Source: Escallonia rubra
Lineage: Eukaryota; Streptophyta; Magnoliopsida; Escalloniales; Escalloniaceae
Reading direction: 5' to 3'
Assembly (NCBI GenBank): GCA_033065855.1
Contig: JAVXUO010002614.1
Coordinates: forward strand, 56,001-120,000
Length of the DNA: 64,000 nt
The first letter of the stretch is position 1, and the number at the start of each line of letters is the position of its first letter. Positions 30,506 to 41,934 of this stretch are shown here, in pieces. The notes below the pieces were generated by a model, which saw only the letters and a program-made list of their open reading frames with translations, was not told where the DNA came from and ran no database searches. A program made the translations under genes and the position numbers.

Positions 30506-32509
30506 TGTGAGGACCCTGGTTTAACCTAACTGTAAACTTTATTTGATGCTTGTTATTACACATGTAGCGTGAAATCTTTCTTGTTAAAAGATCTTGTGCA
30601 TTATACGAGTGGTATTCATGACCATTTATGTAGAACAAGCGGTATGCTTGTTTTGGCATTGAAGCACCTCAAGTATGTGGATTAGCTTAGTCTTAATCAT
30701 GTTTAGTTGGTCTTAAGCATGATTACTTATCCCTAAGCATGATTAGTTGAGCCCTTATCGTGATTATGCTAATCTGGATTAGTCAAGGTTAACCCTGATT
30801 AGTTAGTGACAAAGCTTGATTAGTTTGCCCTAATCTTGATTAAGCTAATTGTGATTACTTAGTTACTAATCTAGGTTAACTAGTACTAATGAAGCTTATT
30901 AAGTCTAGAAATAGATTTCGGTTGTCATGTTCTTATTGGTAACACTTGGAAAGGGTCTAATCCTTTTGAAACACTTGTTTCGATTTCTCTAAACTTTTGG
31001 TGACTCGTGTCTTCTATTTTTTATTGTAAAAATAAGAAGAGAAGAGAGAAGGGATCTGCCTAGTTTTAGAGAAAACTATAGAAGATGTTTGAGAGCTTGA
31101 AGAAGGAAGAAAAAAAAGGAGAATTTAATGTGACAATTTCATATTAGTAACCATTGATGGTTAGATGTTCTCTTCTAGACAAAAGAGGGAGCTCTTGATG
31201 ATTTCTACACCCTAATCCTGTCAAAGGTAGGGTTTTACACATGATCAGCCTTGAGCATGGTTTTAATCATGGTTGCTGTGTGTATATGGTGTATTATATG
31301 CGTATGGAGTGTTAGAATTGGATTAGAGAAATCTAGGCATATCAACTTCAACATGCATATCTCATTCAATACTTGTTGGATTTTAGTTTTCTGTAGCTTT
31401 CTGGAAATCTGAAGATGTTAGATTTAACATTGTTTCTCTTATCACTCTCTAATTCAAAGTTTATACTTCCCTAAATGGCATAAACATGAAACTGGTCAAA
31501 ACTGATTAAACTAGGCAGATTCTGTGTTAATATTTAAACGAGCATATCTCATTCAATAGTTGTCAGATTTGAGTGTTCTCTAACTTTATGTAAAGCTTAA
31601 GATGTGTGATTTAATATTTAATTAATATTACTCTCAAATTCGAAGTGTATGTTAACCTAAATTGCTCAGATTTGGAACTGGTTTGCTTTCACTGAAACTG
31701 TTTTGAGCTAAGAAATGCATATAAATGTTTCTTATCATACTTGATGTGTTGAACATTCTCAATGCATTATCTCATGCTATAAATCATGTGAGTCTTCGGA
31801 AGTAGTGGCCGGGGGTCGAAGGCCGACAAATTGGGTTATATGGAAACGGGATATATGTTGAGCTTGCATGTCGGCAAGTTAACCTCCCAGGGGCATTACG
31901 TTGGGCCACGTATGCTGTCAATATGTGCAAAGTCTTGTGTAAGCTCTAAATTTATCAGTCATAAACATAATTTGATCTGCTCAGCTTTTGAGTGATCAGT
32001 TCAAGGTCTTACCAAGAAAGGATGGTAGTTGAACAAGCATTCGGCTTATGATTTGGGCTCCTTAGAGTCATTATGAAATGTGTTATACTTGCGTTATTTC
32101 TTGCTCGTTCGCTGCAATCTATCATATGCCATGCATGAGTTTTGTTTCGTTTGGTTTATGCACGCTTGTTACGATTAAGATAGTGTTTATGTTGGTCATA
32201 TGTTTGCTCTACTAAGTTGTGGCTAACCCCTTTTCCATCTCTACTTTTTAGAAACTAGAAAGGATCAAGAAGTGGTAGGCGAGGGCGTTGGCGAGGAAGA
32301 TTTTGAGTACCCTTTTATGCCCGAGAATAAGGGATAGTAAGTCATTGTGCACTTGTAAATAGAGAGTGAGGGGTGCTGTTTAGATATATGTCTAAAAGAC
32401 CTGTTGTGTGGTTTATATCTGAATGCAATTCGCGCACTCTGATTACGTTTGGAAGAAGGTTAGTGTGTTAGAATATGTGTTGTCGCGTTCTACTTCTCGG
32501 GGCGTGACA
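30506..32509 (+). mobile_element. Complete G1 LTR (2.0 kb) shared by two G1 units
   Basis: Runs from TGTGAGGACCC to CTCGGGGCGTGACA. The polypurine tract of one unit lies before it and the tRNA primer site and gag of another lie after it, so it serves as 3' LTR of G1-b and 5' LTR of G1-c. Contains a donor-like AAAGGTAGGG at 31226 and an acceptor TTTTTAG at 32251 preceded by GGCTAACCCC. AT-rich with 'gattagtt' phrases in U3 (30660-30900). No gene. Confidence 0.88.
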
Positions 32510-32516
32510 ATTAAGA

Positions 32517-32528
32517 TGGTATCAGAGC
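32517..32528 (+). other. tRNA primer-binding site of G1-c
   Basis: TGGTATCAGAGC, complementary to the 3' end of plant initiator-Met tRNA, 7 bp after the LTR end. The same site follows the G1 LTR remnants at 52599-52610 and 59501-59512. Confidence 0.9.
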
Positions 32529-32631
32529 ATAAGTTTTGCTTATTAGCCATGATATGATCTTCGGAGTAAAGTCTTAAGCTGGATCTTAGAACTTCGGTTT
32601 CCTCTAATTGCATGCCTCTTTATATGTACGA

Positions 32632-33438
32632 ATGGCTGGCAGAGAAACAAGTTCTTCGGGGAAAGACGCCAACAACGCTTTGAAGGATATGTATGTGATA
32701 TTAGGGCGTATGATCTCTTGCTTGAAGAATCACCAAATTAAAAATCTCAACCACCGAGGATCTAACCATGATCTAGAAGGGCAAGGTAAATATGAATTGC
32801 TAAAGAATTTCATGAATATGCATCCACCAGAGTTTGTTAGAGAGGGTGACCCAGACAAAGCTGAAAATTGGATTAGGAACTTGGAGAAAATCTTTAAGAC
32901 CATGGGGCTGAATGATGAGATGAAATTCTTATTTGCAACTTTTAGACTTGAAAATGATGCTGCTTGTTGGTGGGAAATGATCGATAGCAAATGGATAGCG
33001 ACTCAAACAGTTTGCACTTGGGAATTGTTCAAAACCGAGTTCAATAAAAATTACATTCCTCGAAGTGTTAAATTGAAAAGGGAGGCTGAGTTTCTGAATT
33101 TTGATTAGGGCAATCTAACAGTGCAACAATATGCAACCAAGTTCACATCACTGGCTAGGCATGCTTTGTACTTGGTAGAGGGAGAAGATAGGAGGGCTAG
33201 AAAGTTTCAAGATGGTTTGAAGCCTGAAATCCAGAAAAATATCTCAATTCTCAGTATTGATGACTATTACGAAATGGTAGACAGAGCTTTGCTCATTGAG
33301 AAGAGTGATGGGGACATACAGAGGAAAAGGGCACGGTTGAGTGGAACTAGACCAAATATTTTGAATTGGCAAGGCGGAAGGAATTTGAACATCGGTGGTA
33401 ATAATGTGCAAAGAGCAGGGGCATATAATGATCAATGA
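32632..33438 (+). pseudogene. G1-c gag
   Basis: Starts MAGRETSSSGKDANNALKDM, 122 bp after the LTR. The retrotransposon-gag core is clear: FMNMHPPEFVREGDPDKAEN, W-IRNLEKIFKTMG, ENDAACWWEMIDSKW, TWELFKTEFNKNYIPRSVK. A single in-frame TAG at 33106-33108 (FLNFD-stop-GNL) interrupts it; other copies have E-Q here. After it the frame runs to AYNDQ and a stop at 33438. Apart from that one codon it is the best-preserved gag in the window. Confidence 0.9.
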
Positions 33439-34055
33439 AGCATGCCACAACCAAAAGGCAAGCTTGCGACTCAGAAAATTCAGCAAGTACAAGGGTACAA
33501 ATTGTCTTGTTCTTATTGTGGCAAGGTTTGGCATAATTTTGATTCTTGCTGGAGGAAGGAAGGGAAATGTTATGGCTGTGGATCCTTAGAGCACCATGTG
33601 AATGATTGTCCTAATTCGAGGTCAAAACCCATTCAACAAAGTGGCAAGTAGGGAACGAGTATAGGTCGAGGTACGGGGAAACCTAGACTTTAGGGAATGG
33701 CTTTTGGTTTGGGACAAGAGGAGGCAAGAAATTCGGCAGAAGTGATTGGAGGTACACTTTCTATTTTTCAGCACTTGGCACGAGTTTTGATTGATCCAAG
33801 TTCATCACATTCTTATGTAGCCCCACATTTTGGGCATCATTTTGGGGTAAGAGACTTGAGAGTTTACCATATGAACTTGTGGTGAGTATACCTACAGGGG
33901 ACTCCTTACTTGGTACGTTATATAAAGGTCATGCCCAGCAGTAGTGTTTTGGTAAGGGACTTATCGCTGATCTGATACTTCTACCTCTTCAGAATTTGGA
34001 TGTCAGTCTTGGTATGGACTGGTTGTCTCAACATCGTGTTAATGTTAATTGTCAT
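33439..34055 (+). pseudogene. G1-c zinc knuckles and protease, truncated
   Basis: Two adjacent knuckles are intact: CSYCGKVWHNFDSC and CYGCGSLEHHVNDC. A stop after SGK and another after GKPRL precede the protease, whose active-site block reads LIDPSSSHSYV (the Gly is lost). The frame shifts near 33840 and the sequence ends at about 34055 in the GMDWLSQH block, where an S1 LTR stub begins. Confidence 0.87.
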
Positions 34056-34077
34056 GTCCCATATAAATAGTTGTGTT
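34056..34077 (+). mobile_element. S1 LTR stub with TATA box, left of the Copia insertion
   Basis: The 22 bp between the truncated G1 protease and the Copia LTR contain CCCATATAAATAG. This matches the TATA region of the S1 solo LTR (CCCTATAAATAG at 29145-29155, minus strand). The rest of this LTR resumes at 47522 after the Copia element. Confidence 0.65.
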
Positions 34078-35340
34078 TGTTGACTTGTTAATTTTGATGA
34101 TTCCAGACTTATTACTCTCTAACATTAATCTGACAACGTTGTTAAGATAACCATTTCAGGATTTATCTTAATCAAACAAAGACAAGACCTTGGCATGGAC
34201 AAAGCTTGAATGTTGGACTTGAACTCGGGATTTAAAGACTTGGACTACAATTGAAGATGCAAGAACCTAAGTCTATATTTTCCTTATTAGTCTTTTCTAA
34301 GTCCTTCTTAATAGATCTGACATAAATTCTAGTAAAGAACATAATCCAAACTTTCAGTCGAAGTCAAAAGCATTTTAGTCGAAGCCAAATATTTTAGTCG
34401 AATCCAAACTTTCAGTCGAAGTCAAAAGCATTTGAGTTGAAGCCAAATGATTTTAGTCGAATCCAAACTTTCAGTCGAAGCCAAAAGATTTTAGTCGAAG
34501 CCAAACTTTTAGTCGAAGCTAAATGTTTCGTCGAAGCAAAAAACTTTTAGTCGAAGCTAAATGTTTTAGTCGAAGCTAAACTTTTAGTCAAAGCTAAATG
34601 TTTTAGTCGAAGCCAAACTTTTAGTCGAAGCTAAATATTTTAGTCGAAGCCAATCTTTTTAGTTGAAGCCAAAGTTTTAGTCGAAGCAAAACTTTTAGTC
34701 GAAGCCAAAAGTTTTTAGTCGAATGAAAACTGCTTTTAGTCGACTATTTTCTCTTTCCAAGTGGTTCTCTTCCGTTCCTGTATAAAAGGGGTCCTTGAGA
34801 GCATTTAATTGACCTATCTTACAATCTTTCTTACATTCTCAAGAATCATCTGAAAACACTCTCTCATCTTGATCTTTTATCTTTCATCTATTCTCTATTG
34901 AGTGAGTTCATCTTTGAAATAGTTATTCGTAAGCTTCTTTGGTTTGGTTCTTGAAAGAATATAGATCTTCCCACCTAAGAAGGCTTAGTCTTAGTTTATT
35001 CATTGTAACATCTACTCCAGAAGGAGCTTGTTTGTTGTATTCAAATTGTAAATCTCTTTTCATTTGTAAACGGTTGGAAACCTTGGAAGGGTTTCGGAAA
35101 TTGTACTAAGGTTTGAGCTAGAACCCGAAGCTAGTTGGTTTAGTGAAAGGCTTGAGTAGGTCTCCCTTGTGTGGAGTGCTGAAGGACTGGACGTAGGCTG
35201 GTGGGGCCGAACCAGTATAAATCTCTGTGTTGAATTTATCATTGTTATTTCTGTCATTACTTTGTAATCTCGTTTTTAATTTATACTCAAAATTGTAAAA
35301 CACCTATTCACCCCCCTCTAGGTGTATTTAGGGACCTACA
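34078..35340 (+). mobile_element. Copia 5' LTR (1263 bp)
   Basis: U3 carries about 25 repeats of TTTTAGTCGAAGCCAAA (34350-34745) ending just before TATAAAAGGG at 34781. The primer site AGTGGTATCAGAGC follows directly at 35341. The 3' LTR (46215-47521) is nearly the same with a differing number of TCGAAGC repeats. Confidence 0.92.
34781..34788 (+). promoter_or_regulatory. TATA box of the Copia 5' LTR
   Basis: TATAAAAG about 35 bp after the last TCGA repeat. The equivalent in the 3' LTR is at 46960-46967. Confidence 0.7.
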
Positions 35341-35342
35341 AG

Positions 35343-35354
35343 TGGTATCAGAGC
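35343..35354 (+). other. tRNA primer-binding site of the Copia element
   Basis: TGGTATCAGAGC, two bases after the LTR end. Confidence 0.9.
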
Positions 35355-35408
35355 TGTGTCCTCTGGTATTTTTCTGTGACTTAATCGTCAAGAGCTAAAG
35401 ATCGCATT

Positions 35409-37005
35409 ATGGAAGAAGGATCAGCAACCACTACGCCACCCCTGCTGAAAAGCGACAACTACAGCTACTGGAAAAATCGTATGAGAAATTTTCTGGGGCA
35501 GGATACACATGTGTGGTACGTTGTAGAAAATGGTCCTATAATTCCGATGAAGGATGGACCGGATGGAACCAAGATTCCAAAAGGAATTCTTGAAATGGAC
35601 GCTCATGAGGCATAACTTTTCTGCATGGATGATAAACTAAGAACATTATTAGCTATGGCCTTGACATGAATGAGTATAATCAAGTCTCTACATGTGAAAC
35701 AACTAGAGAAATGTGGAGGTTGTTGGAGGTTACTCATGAAGGAGCAAATCAAGTAAAAGAGACCAAGATCAACATGTTGGTCCAGCAGTATGAGGCCTTC
35801 AAAATGAAGAAGCATGAGTCCATATATGAGATGTACTCCAGATTCACACTCATTATAAATGGACTGAATCTTTTGGGTAAAATCTACCCAGAAAAAGAAA
35901 TTGTCTGAAAAATTCTCAGATCTCTTCTGAAGAGATGGGAAGCAAAACTCACAGCCATTCAAGAGGCAAACGACTTGAATGTGCTGAAGCTTGAAGAATT
36001 GGTGGGTTCTCTAAAGACTCATGAAATTACAATGAAAATTCATGACGAAGAAGAAACCACCTCCAAGAAGAAGAGCTTAGCTCTTAAAGCTGAGACCTCT
36101 CATGAACCTGCAGAGAGCAGCGACGATTCTGATCCTGAAATGGCTCTCATCACTCGAAAGTTCAAGAGGTTTCTTGCAAGCAAGTGAGATGGGAAGATTA
36201 AGAGAAATCCTACAAACCAATCACATCAGAGAAATAACAGTGATTGGAATGTAAAGGAAAATTCTGATGCTTGCTATGAATGTGGCAGAACTGGGCACAT
36301 CAAGAAATATTGTCCGCAGCTCAAGAACAAGATTCAAGGCAGCAACAGTCGAGACTTCAAAGAAAAAAATTCAAGTCCAGAAAAGCTCTGTTGACTTGGG
36401 ATGACTCTGATGAAAGTGACAAAGAAATTAGCGAAGACGATGACGTAGCTCAACTTTGCTTCATGGCCAAAGATGTTGACTCCAATGTATTTTCTGAAAA
36501 TCATGATTACAATGAACTCAAATCAGCTTTTCTCGAACTCAGTGAAAATTATGAAAAGTTAAAAGTTAAAAATGCAAATCTAAAAAATAAGGTTCTTTCT
36601 TTGATAAGTACTGTTGAAGAGTTGGAAGGCGAAAAAGAAGAGTTGCAAGAAAAGATTGAATTTTATATTTCTGAAAATACTTCTTTAGAAAATAATCTGA
36701 ATGCCTCTAAGAAGGAAAACTCTCTTTTGTCTTCTGAAATCCAATCTCTCGGAGGAGTAAAAGTTCCAGTTGAAAACGAATTCTTAAAATCTCAACTGGA
36801 AGATATTTCTATACAAAAATTAAATTTGGAAAAGGAGATTGAAGATATGAATTTTACCCTTTCAAAATTTACCCAAGGAATGGAGAATTTGGATATTCTT
36901 TTGGGAAGACAAAGATGTGTTTTTGAGAAAAGTGGAACCGATTACGATCCTTCAAAGAGGCAAAAGGATTATAAAAAAAAATTTAACAAAAAATTAGCTT
37001 CTTAC
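35409..37005 (+). pseudogene. Copia gag (SIRE type)
   Basis: Starts MEEGSATTTPPLLKSDNYSY with the W-KNRMRNFL block. After a stop (35613) and frame shifts it continues with ETTREMWRLLEVTHEGANQV, INMLVQQYEAF, YSRFTLIINGLNLLGK (UBN2/gag-polypeptide family) and LEELVGSLKTHE. The zinc knuckle CYECGRTGHIKKYCP lies at about 36272. A long Glu/Lys-rich coiled coil (36440-36990) follows, typical of the extended SIRE gag, with ENLDILLGRQRC near its end. Stops at about 35613, 35906, 36187 and 36392 disable it. It is cut at about 37005 by the nested element. Confidence 0.88.
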
Positions 37006-37107
37006 TCTCCATTCAAAACACACAATCACATAGCATATAGAATCAATATTATTTCTCCCCCTTTGTCATCAACAAAGAGACAAGGGTATGCATGTGTGAA
37101 GAGATAG

Positions 37108-37941
37108 TTATAAGCAAGATAATGGCGTGAAGTGCATATAACTCATGAAGTCATACTGATGACATCAAGAGTTCCTTCATGATCCAAAGAAAAATATTCA
37201 AAGTAGCTCAATAATCTCATTCTACTTTATGCATATTTCAAGAGTAACAAGATAGTATATGATTCAAGCATGTAAGCTCCCCCTATCAAGTTATCTTATG
37301 CATATTCCATCATAATGTATGCTCCCCCTCAATCAATGCATGCCAACAATATCAAACAAACACAACTAAATGTCTAACCGAGTCATGCTCTCTTTTTGGC
37401 ATTACCAAAAGGGGTGTGTGTAGGAATGGCATTGTGAAGCATTAAGACGACATAATTTCAACATGAAATTTCCACAAAGCAAATGATGGTCATCAACGAT
37501 CAATATTTCCAATATAAGTGCAAGAGGACCATACATTGCCATCTAAATCATATAGGTATCCAAGATTATAACATAGAGAAGTAAACAATCAAGGACTCAT
37601 AATTTAGACCATATTTCGCATGAATTCTCAACAAGCAAGTTATTTTATAGATTTGACAATTTAAGCATACCTGATAACATATAAGTTTAGCACATAGCAC
37701 AATGTTGAGAAGATCATTAAGTTTTACCCTCTTGGTGAATTACCAAGGAATTGAGCTCATGAGTGATCGTTCTTGAAGTCCATTTTCTTGACAAGCTTTG
37801 AGGCTCTCCTCTTTTGAAGTAGCATGTCCAATCTCGGAATGCTTACTCCCCTTTAAGATTTAGCTTGTTGCTCTTCCTTCTCAAAATTTTCTTGGAGCCT
37901 TCTCCTTATTGCTACTTGATTTTGCTTTGAACAACCTACAA
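37108..37941 (-). other. Non-coding part of the nested Copia between gag and polypurine tracts
   Basis: About 830 bp, no domain in any frame. On the minus strand it carries AGGGGGAGC twice (about 37327 and 37285) and GACAAAGGGGGAG at about 37065, as found near the 3' end of SIRE-type elements. Confidence 0.55.
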
Positions 37942-39440
37942 TCACAATTTAGGTCTAACTTTTGGTACCCATATTTTCTTGGGTCCATAAGTGTTAGTCT
38001 TAGCAACATTAAGAAACTCTTTAACAACCCACATTTTCTTTACACCTCCAACATGAACAATTCTACAAGGACAATAACTAGTCGTATGCCCTTTCTTGTT
38101 GCACCAACCACAATGTGCAAAAGGTGTGCAATAGTTCTTTGGTTGTCTTGGAGGAACATTTAACCTAGCTTGTTGTTTAAAAACTTTAGGAGGCAAGGTG
38201 AGGGGATCTAATCCAACACCGCCTTTGTTTAGGCCAACTCTTTGGTGTCCAAGCATGACATCCAAGTTGTTTTTACCATCAACAAATTTTTCAAGGCATC
38301 TTTTCAAATCACAAATCTCAACTTTTAAATCTTCATTTTGTTTTTCTAAAGCCAAAGTTTTGGAAGAGATTTGTTTTGAGCTAAGAGTGTTAACAAATAA
38401 TTCAACCAAATCGTTATTCACATATTTCACATATAAATGGCTGGAAATGCATTCATTCTTGGCATGCAACTCATTATTTTCCATTCTCAACTTCTCAATT
38501 AGCTTATTAGCCTTAAGGAATTTTTTTGATAAAATAATATTTTTCTTAAAAATTCTCTTGGATTCCTCATATAGGCTATCATAAGCATCTTCGAAGTTTT
38601 CACTAACACTATCACTACCAGAAGAAAAGCTTACCTCATCATTTGCCATGAAGCACACATTTGCTTGTTCATCCTTCTCATTTTCTTCATCGTCATCACT
38701 TGACTCAAGGTTTGAAGATGAAGCTTTAAGAGCAATTGATGTAGGCTTATTCTTGACGTCATCTTGATCAAAAGATTTAAGTTGCATTTCGTACGTCATT
38801 AGAGAACACGTCAATTCATCAAGAGGAAAGATGTTTAGATTCTTCGATTCTTGAATGGCGGTGATCTTTGCATCCCAAGCTCTTGGTAAAGACCTAATTA
38901 CCTTTCTTACGAGATCATCATTAGTAAATTCCTTTCCTATTGCTTCAGAGGATTTACAATGTTAGTGAAACGAGTATTCATATCCGTAATGGATTCATTT
39001 GGAAGCATATGGAATAACTCATAATCTCTAAACAATAAGTTCATCTTGGAATCTCTAAGAAGTGAAGTTCCTTCATGCGTAACTTGTAGAGTATCCCAAA
39101 TACTCTTAGCCGAATTACACGTAATAACTCGATTGAGTTCATTTGTGTTTAGAGCACAAACAAGACAATTCTTAGCTCTAGAATTCATGCAAAGCATATT
39201 TCTATCATAGTCATTAAATTCGGATTTCTCCTTTGGCACAAGCTTATTCCTAATCCTCTTGGTTGGAACATAAAGGCCATCTTCAACAATTCCCCACATT
39301 TCATAATCTAAAGATTCTAAAAATACTCGCATCTTAATTTTCCATATACTATAAGAAGACCCATCAAAAAGTGGAGGTCTAGTAATAGAACTCCTCTCAA
39401 GACTAGGAAACCCCGTGATCTTTTAACTCTCAAGGTGTTA
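37942..39440 (-). pseudogene. Nested Copia gag
   Basis: The minus frame from about 39440 reads through PPLFDGSSYSIWKIKMRVFL, DYEMWGIVEDG, CNSAKSIWDTLQVTHEGTS, YELFHMLPNESITDMNTRF. After a stop near 38936 comes VRKVIRSLPRAWDAKITAIQESK and, in a 290-codon frame, LTCSLMTYEMQLK, a coiled coil, ALEKQNEDLKVEICDLKRC, DVMLGHQRVGLNKGG and the zinc knuckle CGWCNKKGHTTSYCP (38118-38074). It ends KIWVPKVRPKL, the usual gag end before protease. The start codon is not clear (TTG where ATG is expected). Confidence 0.87.
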
Positions 39441-39462
39441 ACCAAAAAATCAAGAGCCGAGG

Positions 39463-39474
39463 TTCTGATACCAC
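39463..39474 (-). other. Primer-binding site of the nested Copia
   Basis: TGGTATCAGAAC on the minus strand, 1 bp after the LTR end GGTTTCA. One base differs from the TATCAGAGC of the other elements. Confidence 0.8.
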
Positions 39475-39475
39475 T

Positions 39476-40911
39476 TGAAACCAATAAAACAACCCTAGAG
39501 GGGGGTGATTAGGGTTTTTGAAATATAATGGGGAATTTAAACTAAGCACAATCATAAATCTCAAACAAACCAAGTAACACTTCAATGAAGATGCTAACTA
39601 AACAATCTCAAACAATTAAAGAGCAATAAGTAAAGAGATTGAGTTAGAGATACTTGACAAGGAGATTTAAATGGTTCAGCTTGATATACCCTCAAGCCTA
39701 CATCCACCTCTTCAAGGAAGTCCCTTGCAAGAGCACTAGAATCCACTAGCAACAATCTTCTTCCGGGTCAAGATCAAAACCCTTAAAATATTTGGTGATA
39801 TCCCCACACCAAGCACAAGCCTTGAATCCACAAAGCTCACCCAAGACTTGACAAACCCAAGCCTTGATCACAATCTTTTTACAAAGATCAAATGTGTACA
39901 AAGAAACCCTCTTGAAAGGAAATGAGTACAAATGAAGCTCTAGTGCAATAGAGAGATGAGAGAATTGATGACTTGAAGGATGCTCACTCTCAATCAAAGA
40001 ATTGCTCACAAAGATGCTCTCTTTAATGATGTAAAATCATGAAGATGAAGAGTGAAAAGTTTAATCTATGAGTCTTGATGTTTCTCTAATGAATGAAGGC
40101 TTAGAATGTGGTTTCCATGGTGTATAATGAAGTCCCAAATCATTTATATAGAGAAGAGATGAAATATAGCCGTTATAGGCATAAAGTGGGCAAAACTGCC
40201 ATTACAGCCAACTGTAACCAATGCAGTCGACTGTAATCCCTCTAAAATAGCCGTTGGAGTTTTGTCCTCAAAAATAGCCGTTGGAACAGAATTTTGACCA
40301 ATGCAGTCGACTGTATTCACAGTCGACTGTATTACCTTACTGCCTATCGGCTGCCTCACGGAACCCCCTTTCCTATTTTGGGCATAACTTTCTCTAGAAA
40401 AATTAGATTGAGGTGCCGTTTTTTGCGTTGGAAATCTAATGAAAAGTTTTATCAATATATGAAAAGATTAGCACCAAAAACAGTTTTGAGAAAATCTGAG
40501 TAAGTTCCAAAGTTCACTCATTTTCAAGAACCACGCTTGTGTGAATGATTATGAACTCACATGCAATGCACAAGGTGTCCTAAGGTCTTTTTAGGTCATA
40601 GTCATCAATCCAAGCATCAAAACAAGACTAGGTACATAATAGGAAAGATCAATTATAATCGATAGTAACTTAGCCTATGCATTCTTTCTTGCTCTTTGAC
40701 ATTGGACTTGATGAAGCTTCCATAGCATGTCACCATAGCTTTAAGCTTCTTTGGCTTTAATCCATCTATCCAACTTCTCAAATGTGTCTTCATGAGTGTG
40801 CATGTATATACCTACTAAGAATACACTCAAAGCACACATTAGAACATAATCAATGTGTAGTTATCATCAAAACAAGATGTAAGCCTAGGTTATCCAACCA
40901 TAGGGCTAACA
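39476..40911 (-). mobile_element. LTR of the nested Copia (1436 bp)
   Basis: On the minus strand it runs TGTTAGCCC..GGTTTCA. A TATA box TATATAAATG lies at 40151-40142, with CAGTCGACTGTA-type palindromes just upstream (40220-40330). The partner LTR is absent at the other end. Frames within (40009-39746, 40455-40144) show no family features. Confidence 0.8.
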
Positions 40912-41928
40912 CTATCTTTTGATGCATCTGACTCTTCTCATGAAGTGTGTCTTTCTGATCAGCATAATGATATTTGGTTGTGGCATCGTAGATTAGGTCA
41001 TGTTCACATGGATCTAATCAAGAAATTTCTCTCGAAAGACCTTGTCAGAGGCTTACCAAATTTAAGGTTTATCAAGAATAAGGTTTGTGATGCCTGTCAA
41101 TATGGTAAGCAGTCAAAAACATATTTTCAAGCCAAAAATGTTGTTTCCACCTCTCTCCCTCTTCAACTCCTTCATTTAGATCTTTTTGGCCCTACGAGAA
41201 ATGCAAGCCTAGGTGGAAAATTTTATGCATTCGTCATTGTTGACGATTTCTCAAGATACACTTGGGTTCTTTTTCTAACTCATAAGGATGAAGCGTTTGA
41301 GAAATTCTTCAGTCTTGTTAAGCAGCTTCAAAATGAGAAGGAGTTGAAGCTTGTAAAAATTCGAAGTGATCATGGCGGTGAATTTGAAAAAGATTTTATT
41401 CCTTTTTGTATTCAAAATGGCATTTCACATGAGTTCTCTGCTCCTCGGACACCCCAACAAAATGGGGTTGTAGAGAGAAAGAATCGAACTCTTCAAGAAA
41501 TGGCCAGAACCATGCTTCATGAAAATTTATTACCAAAATATTTTTGGGCGAAAGCCGTCAGCACTTCCTGTTACGTGTTGAACAGAGTACTCACCAGACT
41601 GATTCTTGATAAAACTCCTTACGAACTGTTCTCAAATCAAAAACCAAAAATTGATTATTTCAAGGTTTTCAGTTGCAAATGCTTTATTTTAAACAATCGT
41701 GAGAACTTGGGAAAGTTCGATGCTAAATCTGACGAGGGAATATTTCTTGGTTATTCTTTAAAAAGTAGAGCATATAGAATCTATAACCGTAAAACTTTGA
41801 CCGTTGAAGAATCTATGCATGTAGTATTTGAAGAATCTAACGATGAAAAACCAAGTAAGAATGCAGGTGATGATAGTGAAGAACTCTCGCTAGACTTGAA
41901 CAACAAACTCAATGTTTCCTCAACTTAG
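40912..41928 (+). CDS. Copia pre-integrase and integrase
   Basis: A long open frame. The zinc-binding pre-integrase region is WLWHRRLGHVHMDLIKKF with VCDACQYGKQSK (HHCC). The catalytic core has Asp in LHLDLFGPT, Asp in IRSDHGGEF and Glu in QQNGVVERKNRTLQEMARTM. After the core come FKVFSCKCFILNNRENLGKF and GIFLGYSLKSRAYRIYN. All three catalytic residues are present and no stop occurs until 41926. Integrase inserts the element cDNA. The frame opens upstream of the first Met (40945), because it is part of a polyprotein whose protease section was lost. Confidence 0.9.
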   Translation, partial: LSFDASDSSHEVCLSDQHNDIWLWHRRLGHVHMDLIKKFLSKDLVRGLPNLRFIKNKVCDACQYGKQSKTYFQAKNVVSTSLPLQLLHLDLFGPTRNASLGGKFYAFVIVDDFSRYTWVLFLTHKDEAFEKFFSLVKQLQNEKELKLVKIRSDHGGEFEKDFIPFCIQNGISHEFSAPRTPQQNGVVERKNRTLQEMARTMLHENLLPKYFWAKAVSTSCYVLNRVLTRLILDKTPYELFSNQKPKIDYFKVFSCKCFILNNRENLGKFDAKSDEGIFLGYSLKSRAYRIYNRKTLTVEESMHVVFEESNDEKPSKNAGDDSEELSLDLNNKLNVSST

Positions 41929-41934
41929 GGGGAG

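Larger units (their letters stand above)
37006..40911 (-). mobile_element. Nested gag-only Copia, minus strand, 3' end truncated
   Basis: Minus order: LTR (40911-39476), primer site, gag, then non-coding sequence with several GGGGGAG polypurine-like tracts (37340-37050), ending without a second LTR. No protease, integrase, RT or RNase H is present between gag and the tracts, so it looks like a non-autonomous, gag-only derivative of a SIRE-type element. It sits between gag and integrase of the host Copia and replaces the host protease region. The left junction (about 37005) is approximate. Confidence 0.75.
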
